A stretch of DNA of 64,000 nucleotides from Streptomyces sp. TLI_171 (GCF_003610255.1 NZ_RAPS01000001.1:5084001-5148000); one strand, 5' to 3'; positions 40,461 through 49,330 are shown, counted from the stretch's first letter. Notes: generated by a model not told the origin, from the letters alone. Numbers and translations: made by a program.

Positions 40461-42065
40461 ATGACCGAGGCCAACAGCCGCCCGAACGACGGCTTCCACG
40501 TCTTCGACACCACGCTCCGCGACGGCGCCCAGCGTGAGGGGATCAACCTCACGGTGGCGGACAAGCTGGCCATCGCGCGCCACCTGGACGAGTTCGGTGT
40601 CGGCTTCATCGAGGGCGGCTGGCCGGGCGCCAACCCCCGGGACACCGAGTTCTTCGCCCGCGCGCAGGCCGAGCTGGAGCTGAAGCACGCGCAGCTGGTG
40701 GCGTTCGGCGCGACCCGCCGGGCCGGCGGGAAGGCGGCGGAGGACCCGCAGCTGGCCGCGCTGGTGGCGTCCGGCGCGCCGGTGGTGACGCTGGTGGCGA
40801 AGTCGCACGACCGGCACGTGGAGCTGGCGCTGCGCACCACGCTGGAGGAGAACCTGGAGATGGTCCGGGACAGCGTGGGGTTCCTGCGCTCCCAGGACCG
40901 CCGGGTGTTCATCGACTGCGAGCACTTCTTCGACGGCTACCGGGCCAACCCGGAGTACGCCCTCGCGGTGGTGCGCACCGCGCACCGGGCCGGCGCGGAC
41001 GTCGTGGTGCTGTGCGACACCAACGGCGGCATGCTGCCGTCGGGGGTCCGGGAGATCGTGGCGACCGTGCTGGCGCAGACCGGCGCCCGGCTGGGCATCC
41101 ACGCCCAGGACGACACGGGCTGCGCGGTGGCGAACACGCTGGCCGCGGTGGACGCCGGGGCGACGCACGTGCAGTGCACGGCGAACGGCTACGGCGAGCG
41201 GGTCGGCAACGCCAACCTGTTCCCGGTCTCGGCGGCGCTGGAGCTGAAGTACGACCGCCGGGTGCTGCCGGCGGGCGCGCTCGCCGAGATGACCCGGATC
41301 TCGCACGCGATCGCCGAGGTGGTGAACCTGACCCCGTCCACCCACCAGCCGTACGTGGGCTTCTCGGCGTTCGCGCACAAGGCGGGCCTGCACGCCTCGG
41401 CGATCAAGGTCGACCCGGACCTGTACCAGCACATCGACCCGGAGCTGGTCGGCAACACCATGCGGATGCTGGTCTCGGACATGGCCGGCCGGGCGTCGAT
41501 CGAGCTGAAGGGCAAGGAGCTCGGCTACGACCTGTCCACCGACCGCGACCTGGCGGGCCGGGTGGTGGCGCGGGTGAAGGCGCAGGAGAACCTCGGCTAC
41601 ACCTACGAGGCGGCGGACGCGTCCTTCGAGCTGCTGCTGCGCGACGAGGTGAACGGCGGCGAGAAGCTGCGGTTCTTCGAGCTGGAGTCCTGGCGGACCA
41701 TCAGCGAGCAGGGCCCGAACGGCTTCGCCGGCAACGAGGCCACCGTGAAGCTGTGGGCGAAGGGCGAGCGGAAGGTCGCCACGGGGGAGGGCAACGGCCC
41801 GGTGGACGCGCTGGACAAGGCGCTGCGGGCGGCGCTGGAGCCGATCTACCCGCCGCTGGCGAAGCTGGAGCTGGTGGACTACAAGGTCCGGATCCTGGAG
41901 GGCCAGCACGGCACGGGGTCGAAGACCCGGGTGCTGATCGAGTCCACCGACGGCACCGCCACCTGGTCGACGGTGGGTGTCGCGGACAACGTGATCGCGG
42001 CGTCCTGGGTGGCGCTGGAGGACGCGTACACCTACGTGCTCCTGAGGGCCGATCAGCAGCCGTAA
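40461..42065 (+). CDS. cimA: (R)-citramalate synthase / 2-isopropylmalate synthase family
   Basis: Condenses acetyl-CoA with pyruvate to citramalate, supplying 2-oxobutyrate for isoleucine. 534 residues with an N-terminal TIM-barrel HMGL domain (motif FDTTLRDGAQREG, residues about 14-26; metal-binding residues in CTANGYGERVGNANL) and a C-terminal LeuA dimer regulatory domain (about 400-534). Close paralogues act as isopropylmalate synthase, and streptomycete copies are sometimes named leuA2. The Ile-rich leader peptide upstream supports the citramalate/isoleucine role. ATG 40461 follows ACGGAG. Convergent with cvnD across a shared hairpin. Confidence 0.88.
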   Translation: MTEANSRPNDGFHVFDTTLRDGAQREGINLTVADKLAIARHLDEFGVGFIEGGWPGANPRDTEFFARAQAELELKHAQLVAFGATRRAGGKAAEDPQLAALVASGAPVVTLVAKSHDRHVELALRTTLEENLEMVRDSVGFLRSQDRRVFIDCEHFFDGYRANPEYALAVVRTAHRAGADVVVLCDTNGGMLPSGVREIVATVLAQTGARLGIHAQDDTGCAVANTLAAVDAGATHVQCTANGYGERVGNANLFPVSAALELKYDRRVLPAGALAEMTRISHAIAEVVNLTPSTHQPYVGFSAFAHKAGLHASAIKVDPDLYQHIDPELVGNTMRMLVSDMAGRASIELKGKELGYDLSTDRDLAGRVVARVKAQENLGYTYEAADASFELLLRDEVNGGEKLRFFELESWRTISEQGPNGFAGNEATVKLWAKGERKVATGEGNGPVDALDKALRAALEPIYPPLAKLELVDYKVRILEGQHGTGSKTRVLIESTDGTATWSTVGVADNVIAASWVALEDAYTYVLLRADQQP

Positions 42066-42090
42066 CTGCGGCGGGTGCGAGGAAGTGCCC

Positions 42091-42122
42091 AGGGGGCGTG
42101 CGGAAGGCTCCGCACGCCCCCT
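42091..42122. terminator. Bidirectional terminator between cimA and the conservon
   Basis: Perfect 14-bp stem AGGGGGCGTGCGGA / TCCGCACGCCCCCT with a 4-nt loop, between convergent genes. Confidence 0.75.
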
Positions 42123-42155
42123 TCTGGCGTGTCCACGACCTCTTTTGACGCTACG

Positions 42156-42740
42156 TCACCGCAGTCGGGCGAGCAGGGCGTGTTCGACCAGGGTGATGAG
42201 GGCGCTCTTGGCGCTGTCGCGGCGGCGGGCGTCGAGCGTGATGATCGGGATGTCGGGGTTGAGTTGGAGTGCTTCGCGGACTTCTTCGGGGGTGTGGGCC
42301 TGGTGGCCGTCGAAGCCGTTGAGGGCGACGACGAAGGGGAGGCCGCTGTTCTCGAAGTAGTCGAGGGCGGGGAAGCAGTCGGCGAGGCGGCGGGTGTCGA
42401 CGAGGACGACGGCGCCGATGGCGCCGCGGACGAGGTCGTCCCACATGAACCAGAAGCGGTCCTGGCCGGGGGTGCCGAACAGGTAGAGGATCAGGTCTTC
42501 GTCGAGGGTGATGCGGCCGAAGTCCATGGCGACGGTGGTGGTCGTCTTGCCGGAGACGTGGCTGAGGTCGTCGATGCCGGCGGAGGCCGAGGTCATGACG
42601 GCTTCGGTGCGCAGGGGGTTGATTTCGGAGACCGCGCCGACGAGCGTCGTCTTGCCCACGCCGAATCCGCCGGCGACGACGATCTTGGCGGAGGTGGTGG
42701 CGCGGCTGGGGGCGGCCGCGTTAGAGCTTGCGAAGTCCAC
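42156..42740 (-). CDS. cvnD: Conservon GTPase CvnD (second conservon)
   Basis: 194-residue Ras/MglA-like small GTPase, the output component of a conservon. P-loop GGFGVGKT (residues 24-31), switch II LFGTPGQDRF, and base-recognition ALNGFDG in place of NKxD. The GTG start at 42740 overlaps the end of cvnC by 20 bp. The coding sequence is identical, base for base, to the cvnD of the first conservon, so both systems produce the same GTPase. Confidence 0.93.
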   Translation of the reverse strand: MDFASSNAAAPSRATTSAKIVVAGGFGVGKTTLVGAVSEINPLRTEAVMTSASAGIDDLSHVSGKTTTTVAMDFGRITLDEDLILYLFGTPGQDRFWFMWDDLVRGAIGAVVLVDTRRLADCFPALDYFENSGLPFVVALNGFDGHQAHTPEEVREALQLNPDIPIITLDARRRDSAKSALITLVEHALLARLR

Positions 42741-42768
42741 TGAGGACCCTTTCGAGCAGCGTGACGTC
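42156..42768. repeat. 613-bp perfect duplicate (copy in conservon 2)
   Basis: Identical over 613 bp to 47723-48335 (offset 5567 bp). Covers all of cvnD including its stop and the last 48 bp of cvnC. Identity stops abruptly one base outside each end. Confidence 0.95.
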
Positions 42769-43350
42769 GGGCTGGTTGCCGGATTCGCCGCCGGCTGCGG
42801 GCTGGTGGATGGCGACCAGGCCGGCCTCGGCCAGGTCCGCCACGAGGATCCGGGCCACTCCCAGCGGGAGGCCGAGCAGCGCCGAGATCTCGGCCACCGA
42901 CTTCACGTCGCTCGCGCAGAGCGAGCAGATCCGCTGGTGCTCGGGCAGCAGGGTGGCCAGCCGGGCCGGCTCGACCGCGGCGGAGACCAGGGCCTCCAGG
43001 GCGAGTTCGTAGCGCGGCCGGGTGCGTCCGCCGGTCATCGCGAACGGGCGGATCAGCGGCTCGGCGTCCTCCTCGTCGTCGTACTCCTCGACGTACCCGG
43101 GCTGCTGCTCCTCGTGGCGGTGCGGCAGGTCGGCGGGATCGGGGTACGACTCGGGGTAGGCCTGGCCGTATCCGCCCTGCTGCTGGAACCAGCGCGGGTC
43201 GGACTGCGGGGGCAGGTACGACTGGCCACCGTTGAACTGCGGCGCGTACTGCTGCTGCTGACCGTGGCCGACGCCGGGAGCCCCGAAAGCGTCGTGGCCG
43301 GAGCCCGCGTACGGGACGCCGAACTGGCCACTGTGGTCGGGCGGTGTCAC
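42721..43350 (-). CDS. cvnC: Conservon protein CvnC (DUF742)
   Basis: 209 residues. The N-terminal 95 residues are Gln/Gly/Tyr-rich and disordered. The DUF742 domain (about 100-209) contains RPFAMTGGRTRPRYELALEA and a winged-helix-like LPLGVARILVADLAEAGLV. It is part of the conserved operon of unknown chemistry that pairs a sensor kinase-like protein with a GTPase. GTG 43350 follows GAGGAGATG. Its end overlaps cvnD. The last 48 bp belong to the perfect duplicate. Confidence 0.92.
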   Translation of the reverse strand: MTPPDHSGQFGVPYAGSGHDAFGAPGVGHGQQQQYAPQFNGGQSYLPPQSDPRWFQQQGGYGQAYPESYPDPADLPHRHEEQQPGYVEEYDDEEDAEPLIRPFAMTGGRTRPRYELALEALVSAAVEPARLATLLPEHQRICSLCASDVKSVAEISALLGLPLGVARILVADLAEAGLVAIHQPAAGGESGNQPDVTLLERVLSGLRKL

Positions 43351-43438
43351 GGTTCATCTCCTCAAAGGGGTGCGGCGGTGCGTTGCTGGCCGCGTCGCCG
43401 GGGAGCGCCGTGACCGGTGGTGCGAAGGCCGTACAACG

Positions 43439-43476
43439 CCCGGTCCCGAGGCCGCCGAAGCGACCTCGGGACGGGC
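43439..43476 (-). other. Hairpin between cvnB and cvnC (conservon 2)
   Basis: Arms GCCCGTCCCGAGG and CCTCGGGACCGGGC pair with one bulge in the 167-bp gap between cvnB and cvnC. The other conservon has an unrelated perfect hairpin at the same place. Confidence 0.5.
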
Positions 43477-43517
43477 AATGAGGTCTTTCGAATACCAGGA
43501 CGGTATCCGACGAACCG

Positions 43518-43931
43518 TCAGTGCAGGAGACTGCCCTGGAGTTCGGCCCGCAGAGCGGGCGTCAGGACCGCGCCGGCGCGGTCCACGAGGAGGGCCATTT
43601 CGTAGCCGACGAGACCGATGTCGGAGTCCGGCGAGGCGAGGACCGCGAGTGCGGAGCCGTCGCTGATCGCCATCAGGAACAGGAAGCCGCGCTCCATCTC
43701 GACCACGGTCTGGGTCACGTCGCCGCCCTCGAAGATCCGGCTCGCGCCGGAGGTCAGCGAGGTGAGGCCGGAGGCGACGGCGGCCAGCTGGTCCGCGCGG
43801 TCCCGGGGGAACCCCTCGGACATGCACAGCAGCAGACCGTCGGCGGAGACCACCACGGTGTGGGACACCCCAGGGGTGTTGTCCACGAAATTGGTGATCA
43901 GCCAGTTCAGGTTCTGTGCGGCCTGGCTCAT
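43518..43931 (-). CDS. cvnB: Conservon protein CvnB, roadblock/LC7 family (second conservon)
   Basis: 137-residue roadblock/LC7 (MglB-like) protein, expected to regulate the cognate small GTPase. Sequence starts MSQAAQNLNWLITNFVDNTP. ATG 43931 is used, but a TTG at 43940 has better spacing to GGAG and may be the real start; the gene is 10 bp behind cvnA either way. It differs from the other CvnB by a handful of residues (GGDVTQ versus GGEVNQ), and 173 bp (43744-43916) are identical to 49130-49302. Confidence 0.92.
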   Translation of the reverse strand: MSQAAQNLNWLITNFVDNTPGVSHTVVVSADGLLLCMSEGFPRDRADQLAAVASGLTSLTSGASRIFEGGDVTQTVVEMERGFLFLMAISDGSALAVLASPDSDIGLVGYEMALLVDRAGAVLTPALRAELQGSLLH

Positions 43932-43941
43932 CTGGGTCAAC

Positions 43942-46900
43942 TCAACGCTCCTGCTGGTTCGAGCCGCCGAAGAGATCGGTGCTGCTGTTGTGCGGTCCAT
44001 CACCGTACGCCCCCTGGTCGGGGTCGATCCGGAAGCTGCCGGTGGCACCGGGGTCGCCGCCGGCCTGGCGGCCCTGCTCGACGCCGCGGCGCAGGTTGGT
44101 CAGGCGGCCGCGGACCTCGTTCGGGTCGCGGGAGACCGCGGGGCCTTCCTGCGGGGTGGGCTTGGCGTTGCCCGGCACCAGGTTCTGGCGCGGCACCCGG
44201 CGCGGCAGGCCCGAGGAGGTCATGCCCGAACTGGACGGCTCGCGCAGCTTCTCCGCGCGCTGCCAGTCACCGTCGTTGGGCGACTCCCACTCGCTGGGCG
44301 CGGCGGTCGGGCCGGTCGGGCCGTAGCCGCCGAGCGCCGACACGTCGTGGCCGCGCGGTTCGACGTCGCTCGCGGAGGTGTCCTTCGCGCCGGTGAACCA
44401 GTTCGGGCTCTCCGAGCCGCCGCCGGGGCCGGCCAGCTGCTGGCCGGGGCGCCGCTGCGGCAGGCCGCCCGCGGTGTCCGAGGAGGGACGGGCCGGCGGC
44501 AGCGCCGGCAGCTCCTCCGCCGGGTACGGGTGCCCGGCGGGCTCGTCGTAGCCGTACTGCGCCTGCGCGTAGTCGTCGGCGTACTGCGCCTGCGCGTACG
44601 GCTCCTCGAACTGCCCGTCGCCGTAGGGCTGCTGGTAGTTCCCGGCGTACTGGTCGTCCTGGTACTGGCCGCCCTGGGCGTACTGCCCGGCGCCGTACTG
44701 GTCGTCCTGGTACTGCCCGGCGGGGGCGTAGCCCTCGGGGGCGTACTGGTCGTCCTGGCGGTAGCCCCAGGCGTCGTCCTGGGCGGGCCGCTGCGGCTCG
44801 AAGGGGCGCCCGTAGGCGTCCGTCTCCGGGCGGCGGTAGTCGGCCGCTCCCTGGGGCGCGTACTGCTCCTGGTAGCCGTCCTCGGCGTAGCCCTCGTCGC
44901 CGTAGGGCGACTCCAGGATCTCCGCCTCCATCGGCTCCTCGGCGGCCGTGCCGGGGCCGATCTCCAGGGCGGCCCGGCGGCGCTCCTCCAGGCGCTGGGA
45001 GCGCTGCATGGCCTCCAGCGCGGGGGAGAAGCCGTCCGCGCCGGCCACGCCGCGGGCCTGCAGGTGGTCGTCGAAGCCGAGTTCGGCGGCGGTGCGGTCC
45101 GAGCCGTCGAACGCCCACTGGGCGGTCGGCTCCTGCTCGGCGAAGATCCGGGAGACCGTGAACTCCTCGGCCTGCGGCTCCGGCATCCGGCCCAGCTGGG
45201 TGAGCTGCTGCGGCAGCATGACCAGCGAGGTGGTGCCGGCCGACTCGCCGGACGGGCGCAGCTGCACGCGGATGTCGTGCCGCTGGGACAGCCGGCCGAC
45301 CACGAACAGGCCCATGCGGCGGGAGATGGTCGCGTCGACGGTGGGCGGCTCGGCGAGCTTCTCGTTGATCTCGGCGAAGTCCTCGGCGGTCAGGCCGATG
45401 CCCTTGTCGTGGATCTCCACCAGCACCCGGCCGTCCGGCAGGCGGGTGGCGTTGACCAGCACCCGGGTCTGCGGGGAGGAGAACGAGGTGGCGTTCTCCA
45501 GCAGCTCGGCGAGCAGGTGGACGAGGTCGGTCACGGCGGCGCCGACCACGTCGGCCTCCGGGATGCCGGCCAGCTCGATGCGCTCGTAGTGCTCCACCTC
45601 GGAGGCGGCGGCGCGCAGCACGTCGACCAGCGGGACCGGGGTGTTCCAGCGGCGGCCGGGCTCCTCGCCCGCGAGGACCAGGAGGTTCTCGCCGTTGCGG
45701 CGCATGCGGGTCGCGAGGTGGTCCAGCTTGAAGAGGTTCTCCAGCTGGTCCGGGTCGGCCTCGTTGTTCTCCAGGTCGGTGATCAGCGCCAGCTGGCGCT
45801 GGATCAGGCCCTGGCTGCGGCGCGACAGGTTGGTGAAGATCGCGTTGACGTTGCCCCGCAGCAGCGCCTGCTCGGCGGCCAGCGAGACCGCCTGCTGGTG
45901 GACCTGGTCGAAGGCGCGGGCGACCTCGCCGATCTCGTCCCTGCCCCACAGCGGGATCTGCGTCACCGAGGTGTCCACCCGCTCCGGGTCGGTCTTGGAC
46001 AGCTTGTCGACCAGCTCGGGCAGGCGGTGGTTGGCGATGTCGAGCGCGGCGGAGTTCAGGGTCCGCATGCCGAGGATCATCGAGCGGGCGATGTAGCCGG
46101 TGAGCAGACCGGCCAGCACCAGCGAGGCGATCACGATCAGCGAGTTGAGCACCCAGTCGGTGAACGCCCGGTCCTTGATGTTCTGGGCGTCGCCGACGAC
46201 CTGGTCGAGCAGTTCGGTCTCGGCCGCGCGCAGGGCGCTCATGTGGCTCTTGGTGGCCTGGTCCCACAGCGGGCGGGTGAGGCCCTCGGCGCTGGCCGCG
46301 TTGATGATCCTGGTGGCGGCGTCGCGGTCGGAGGTGGCGCTCGACAGCTGGCCGGCGTAGGTCATGCCGACCGCCAGCAGCGCCTGCATGGTGGGCAGGC
46401 TGTGGCCGTCGGGCATCCGCAGCGGCAGCCGCTGGTCGGCGGTGGCCTGGGCGACCAGGGCCTCCGAGTAGACCCGCACCTCGGCGTCCGAGGAGGCGGT
46501 GTTGAACTCGCCGATCGCGGTGGACTCCAGGCGGGCGGCGACCACCAGGGCCTGGATCAGGTCCTCGCCCTCGTGGCCGTCGACGCCGCCGACGCCGAGG
46601 CCGACCAGCAGGTTCAGCATCAGGGCACGCTGGGTCGAGGCGGACGCCTTGGCCAGCGACATCGCGTAGATCGCGCGGCCCTTGGCGGTGACGTTGGAGG
46701 AGCCGAAGCCGACCGAGTTGTCCATCGCCAGCAGCGGGGCGAACAGCAGCGAGTACGCGTTCGCGGTCGCGGTCGCGAACAGCTCCGGCTTGTAGGCGTT
46801 GTCGCGCAGGTGCGGCAGGTAGATGGCCAGCCCCTGGAACTGGGCGTTGCGGCGGGCCATCGTCGCATCGTCCTTGACCTTGGCGAACGCCGAGTTGTAG

Positions 46901-47400
46901 GCGCTCAGTGCCTGGTCGGTCTTGTCCCGGAGCTTCTTCACCTCGCCCTGGTCGCCCTGCCCGGTGAGCAGCGGCACCAGGGTCTCGTCGCGCTCCTGCT
47001 CCAGGGCGTCGGCGAGCTTGGTGGCGGCGCTGGCGACGTTGGCGATGCGCACCGCGCGGTCGGCCTGGTTGTAGTCGTCCAGCGAGGTGTTGACGCGCAG
47101 ACCGCCGAAGACCAGGGCGATGACGACCGGGATGACCAGGATGGCCACCAGACGGGTCGGCACCCGCCAGTTCAGCGGCGACAGGAAGTCGTACCGGCTG
47201 CTGCTCCTCGGCGGGCCGGCCTGGGCGGCGGTGGGCCGCTCGGCGTGCTCGGCCGGGCCTGCGGTGACCGGGCGCTGCGGCTCGGGCCGGTCCTCGGTCG
47301 CGGTGAACGCGGAGAACTGGCCGGTGTTCGGGCCGCTACCCGGGTCCTGCTGGCGGGGCTCGGAGCGCCGCTGAGGGGTGACTGGCTGCTTACGCCTCAC
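43942..47400 (-). CDS. cvnA: Conservon sensor histidine kinase-like protein CvnA (second conservon)
   Basis: 1152 residues. Membrane segment near residue 80-101, an extracellular nitrate/nitrite-sensor-like helical domain (about 105-410), second membrane segment (about 412-437), HAMP, and an ATPase domain with the N-box ELLENATSFSSP near residue 630. The canonical phospho-accepting histidine is not evident. The C-terminal third is a Tyr/Gln/Asp-rich disordered tail with QYQDDQY-like repeats. GTG 47400 is chosen over upstream starts because of the GAGAGG before it. Preceded by a structured 322-bp gap. Confidence 0.9.
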   Translation of the reverse strand: MRRKQPVTPQRRSEPRQQDPGSGPNTGQFSAFTATEDRPEPQRPVTAGPAEHAERPTAAQAGPPRSSSRYDFLSPLNWRVPTRLVAILVIPVVIALVFGGLRVNTSLDDYNQADRAVRIANVASAATKLADALEQERDETLVPLLTGQGDQGEVKKLRDKTDQALSAYNSAFAKVKDDATMARRNAQFQGLAIYLPHLRDNAYKPELFATATANAYSLLFAPLLAMDNSVGFGSSNVTAKGRAIYAMSLAKASASTQRALMLNLLVGLGVGGVDGHEGEDLIQALVVAARLESTAIGEFNTASSDAEVRVYSEALVAQATADQRLPLRMPDGHSLPTMQALLAVGMTYAGQLSSATSDRDAATRIINAASAEGLTRPLWDQATKSHMSALRAAETELLDQVVGDAQNIKDRAFTDWVLNSLIVIASLVLAGLLTGYIARSMILGMRTLNSAALDIANHRLPELVDKLSKTDPERVDTSVTQIPLWGRDEIGEVARAFDQVHQQAVSLAAEQALLRGNVNAIFTNLSRRSQGLIQRQLALITDLENNEADPDQLENLFKLDHLATRMRRNGENLLVLAGEEPGRRWNTPVPLVDVLRAAASEVEHYERIELAGIPEADVVGAAVTDLVHLLAELLENATSFSSPQTRVLVNATRLPDGRVLVEIHDKGIGLTAEDFAEINEKLAEPPTVDATISRRMGLFVVGRLSQRHDIRVQLRPSGESAGTTSLVMLPQQLTQLGRMPEPQAEEFTVSRIFAEQEPTAQWAFDGSDRTAAELGFDDHLQARGVAGADGFSPALEAMQRSQRLEERRRAALEIGPGTAAEEPMEAEILESPYGDEGYAEDGYQEQYAPQGAADYRRPETDAYGRPFEPQRPAQDDAWGYRQDDQYAPEGYAPAGQYQDDQYGAGQYAQGGQYQDDQYAGNYQQPYGDGQFEEPYAQAQYADDYAQAQYGYDEPAGHPYPAEELPALPPARPSSDTAGGLPQRRPGQQLAGPGGGSESPNWFTGAKDTSASDVEPRGHDVSALGGYGPTGPTAAPSEWESPNDGDWQRAEKLREPSSSGMTSSGLPRRVPRQNLVPGNAKPTPQEGPAVSRDPNEVRGRLTNLRRGVEQGRQAGGDPGATGSFRIDPDQGAYGDGPHNSSTDLFGGSNQQER

Positions 47401-47722
47401 TCGACAACAACCTCTCGACCGACTGGCGGCCATGGATCTATCCGGCGGCTACCCCCCTACGGGCCGCGGCCCGCGTGGGTCCTACGGGGTAGCAGGAATT
47501 TCAACACGAGCCGGAGGGCCGGACAAACGGCTCCTCCGCCCCGTACGCCAGGGGTGGAAAACGGACATTCGCGGGCGAATTCCCGCAAACTTCAAGGTCA
47601 TTGGCGCACACCGGGTTCGGGCGGTCACGCACTGTCAGACATGCTCGGCAAATGCCTACCGAACTGTTACCGGGGGACGCGAACCATCTGTGGTACGCGC
47701 CCCCCGGAAGGTCCCGCCCAGC
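47401..47722. other. Intergenic region between the conservons
   Basis: 322 bp without a convincing gene, more AT-rich than its surroundings. It should carry the promoter of the second conservon (minus strand). An inverted repeat GCTACCCC (47448-47455) / GGGGTAGC (47486-47493), with the palindrome GGGCCGCGGCCC inside, lies about 50-95 bp upstream of the cvnA start and could be an operator or a 5'-UTR hairpin. Confidence 0.5.
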
Positions 47723-48307
47723 TCACCGCAGTCGGGCGAGCAGGGCGTGTTCGACCAGGGTGATGAGGGCGCTCTTGGCGCTGTCGCGGCGGCGGGCGTC
47801 GAGCGTGATGATCGGGATGTCGGGGTTGAGTTGGAGTGCTTCGCGGACTTCTTCGGGGGTGTGGGCCTGGTGGCCGTCGAAGCCGTTGAGGGCGACGACG
47901 AAGGGGAGGCCGCTGTTCTCGAAGTAGTCGAGGGCGGGGAAGCAGTCGGCGAGGCGGCGGGTGTCGACGAGGACGACGGCGCCGATGGCGCCGCGGACGA
48001 GGTCGTCCCACATGAACCAGAAGCGGTCCTGGCCGGGGGTGCCGAACAGGTAGAGGATCAGGTCTTCGTCGAGGGTGATGCGGCCGAAGTCCATGGCGAC
48101 GGTGGTGGTCGTCTTGCCGGAGACGTGGCTGAGGTCGTCGATGCCGGCGGAGGCCGAGGTCATGACGGCTTCGGTGCGCAGGGGGTTGATTTCGGAGACC
48201 GCGCCGACGAGCGTCGTCTTGCCCACGCCGAATCCGCCGGCGACGACGATCTTGGCGGAGGTGGTGGCGCGGCTGGGGGCGGCCGCGTTAGAGCTTGCGA
48301 AGTCCAC
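47723..48307 (-). CDS. cvnD: Conservon GTPase CvnD (first conservon)
   Basis: 194 residues, identical in DNA and protein to the cvnD at 42156-42740. P-loop GGFGVGKT at residues 24-31. GTG start at 48307 overlaps the cvnC stop by 20 bp; the in-frame extension upstream of it is the shadow of cvnC. The last gene of the first conservon; no cvnE-type P450 follows. Confidence 0.93.
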   Translation of the reverse strand: MDFASSNAAAPSRATTSAKIVVAGGFGVGKTTLVGAVSEINPLRTEAVMTSASAGIDDLSHVSGKTTTTVAMDFGRITLDEDLILYLFGTPGQDRFWFMWDDLVRGAIGAVVLVDTRRLADCFPALDYFENSGLPFVVALNGFDGHQAHTPEEVREALQLNPDIPIITLDARRRDSAKSALITLVEHALLARLR

Positions 48308-48335
48308 TGAGGACCCTTTCGAGCAGCGTGACGTC
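47723..48335. repeat. 613-bp perfect duplicate (copy in conservon 1)
   Basis: Partner of 42156-42768. The flanks diverge at once on both sides, so this is gene conversion or a very recent local exchange rather than a recent operon duplication, because cvnA and cvnC are well diverged. Confidence 0.95.
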
Positions 48336-48734
48336 AGGCGTACCGCCCGACTCGCCCGCGGCGGCGGGCTGGTGGATGGCGACCAGACCGGCTTCCGCCA
48401 GGTCTGCGACGAGGATGCGGGCGACCCCGAGCGGGACACCTGCCAGCGCGGAGATCTCGGCGACGGACTTGACCTCGCGGCACAGCGAGACGATCCGGGC
48501 GTGCTCGGGGAGCAGCCCGCCCGGGGCGGCGGTGCTGGTGGTCGAGATCAGCGCCTCGATGGCCAGCTGGTAGCGCGGCCGGGTGCGTCCGCCGGTCATC
48601 GCGTACGGGCGGACCAGCGGCTGCTGCTCGTAGCCGTCCGACTGCTGGTCGCCGTACCCACCGGCCTGCTGGCTGCCGTAGCCGTTTCCGTACCCGTTGC
48701 CGTACGAGCCGGCGGGTGTCGGGGGCGGGGTCAT
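48288..48734 (-). CDS. cvnC: Conservon protein CvnC (DUF742), first conservon
   Basis: 148 residues, shorter than its paralogue because the disordered Gly/Tyr/Gln-rich N-terminus is only about 38 residues. The DUF742 domain carries RPYAMTGGRTRPRYQLAIEA and GVPLGVARILVADLAEAGLV. ATG 48734 follows AAGGAGG. The final 48 bp are shared exactly with the other cvnC. Confidence 0.92.
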   Translation of the reverse strand: MTPPPTPAGSYGNGYGNGYGSQQAGGYGDQQSDGYEQQPLVRPYAMTGGRTRPRYQLAIEALISTTSTAAPGGLLPEHARIVSLCREVKSVAEISALAGVPLGVARILVADLAEAGLVAIHQPAAAGESGGTPDVTLLERVLSGLRKL

Positions 48735-48830
48735 GCGTCCTCCTTGTGCTGCAGTCGTTCGCGGCCGGAGCCCGCTGGGCCGGTCGACTGACGGGCTGTC
48801 AGCCGCCGCGCGGCGAAGACTGGGGGTGAG

Positions 48831-48862
48831 GTGCCGGGCCCGGGGTCGGGAGGGCCCGGCAC
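48831..48862 (-). other. Hairpin between cvnB and cvnC (conservon 1)
   Basis: Perfect 11-bp arms GTGCCGGGCCC (48831-48841) and GGGCCCGGCAC (48852-48862) in the 169-bp cvnB-cvnC gap. No U-tract. May be a partial terminator or processing site that lowers expression of cvnC-cvnD relative to cvnA-cvnB. Confidence 0.55.
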
Positions 48863-48903
48863 TGTGAGGGTGGTGCTCAGGAGTCGAAGGGGCGGACGGA
48901 ACG

Positions 48904-49320
48904 TCAGTGCAGCAGGCTGCCCTGGAGCTCGGCGCGCAGGGCCGGGGTCAGCACCGCACCTGCCCGGTCGACCAGCAGCGCCATCTCGTAGCCGACGAGA
49001 CCGATGTCGGAGTCCGGCGAGGCGAGGACCGCGAGCGCGGAGCCGTCGCTGATCGCCATCAGGAACAGGAAGCCGCGCTCCATCTCGACCACGGTCTGGT
49101 TGACCTCGCCGCCCTCGAAGATGCGGCTGGCGCCGGAGGTCAGCGAGGTGAGGCCGGAGGCGACGGCGGCCAGCTGGTCCGCGCGGTCCCGGGGGAACCC
49201 CTCGGACATGCACAGCAGCAGACCGTCGGCGGAGACCACCACGGTGTGGGACACCCCAGGGGTGTTGTCCACGAAATTGGTGATCAGCCAGTTCAGGTTC
49301 TGGGCCGCCTGGCTCATCAT
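48904..49320 (-). CDS. cvnB: Conservon protein CvnB, roadblock/LC7 family (first conservon)
   Basis: 138-residue MglB-like protein beginning MMSQAAQNLNWLITNF. Starts at ATG 49320, 49317 or TTG 49329 are all possible; the gene lies about 10 bp after cvnA. It is expected to bind CvnD and act as its GTPase-activating partner (family inference). Near-identical to the other CvnB. Confidence 0.92.
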   Translation of the reverse strand: MMSQAAQNLNWLITNFVDNTPGVSHTVVVSADGLLLCMSEGFPRDRADQLAAVASGLTSLTSGASRIFEGGEVNQTVVEMERGFLFLMAISDGSALAVLASPDSDIGLVGYEMALLVDRAGAVLTPALRAELQGSLLH

Positions 49321-49330
49321 CTGACTCAAC

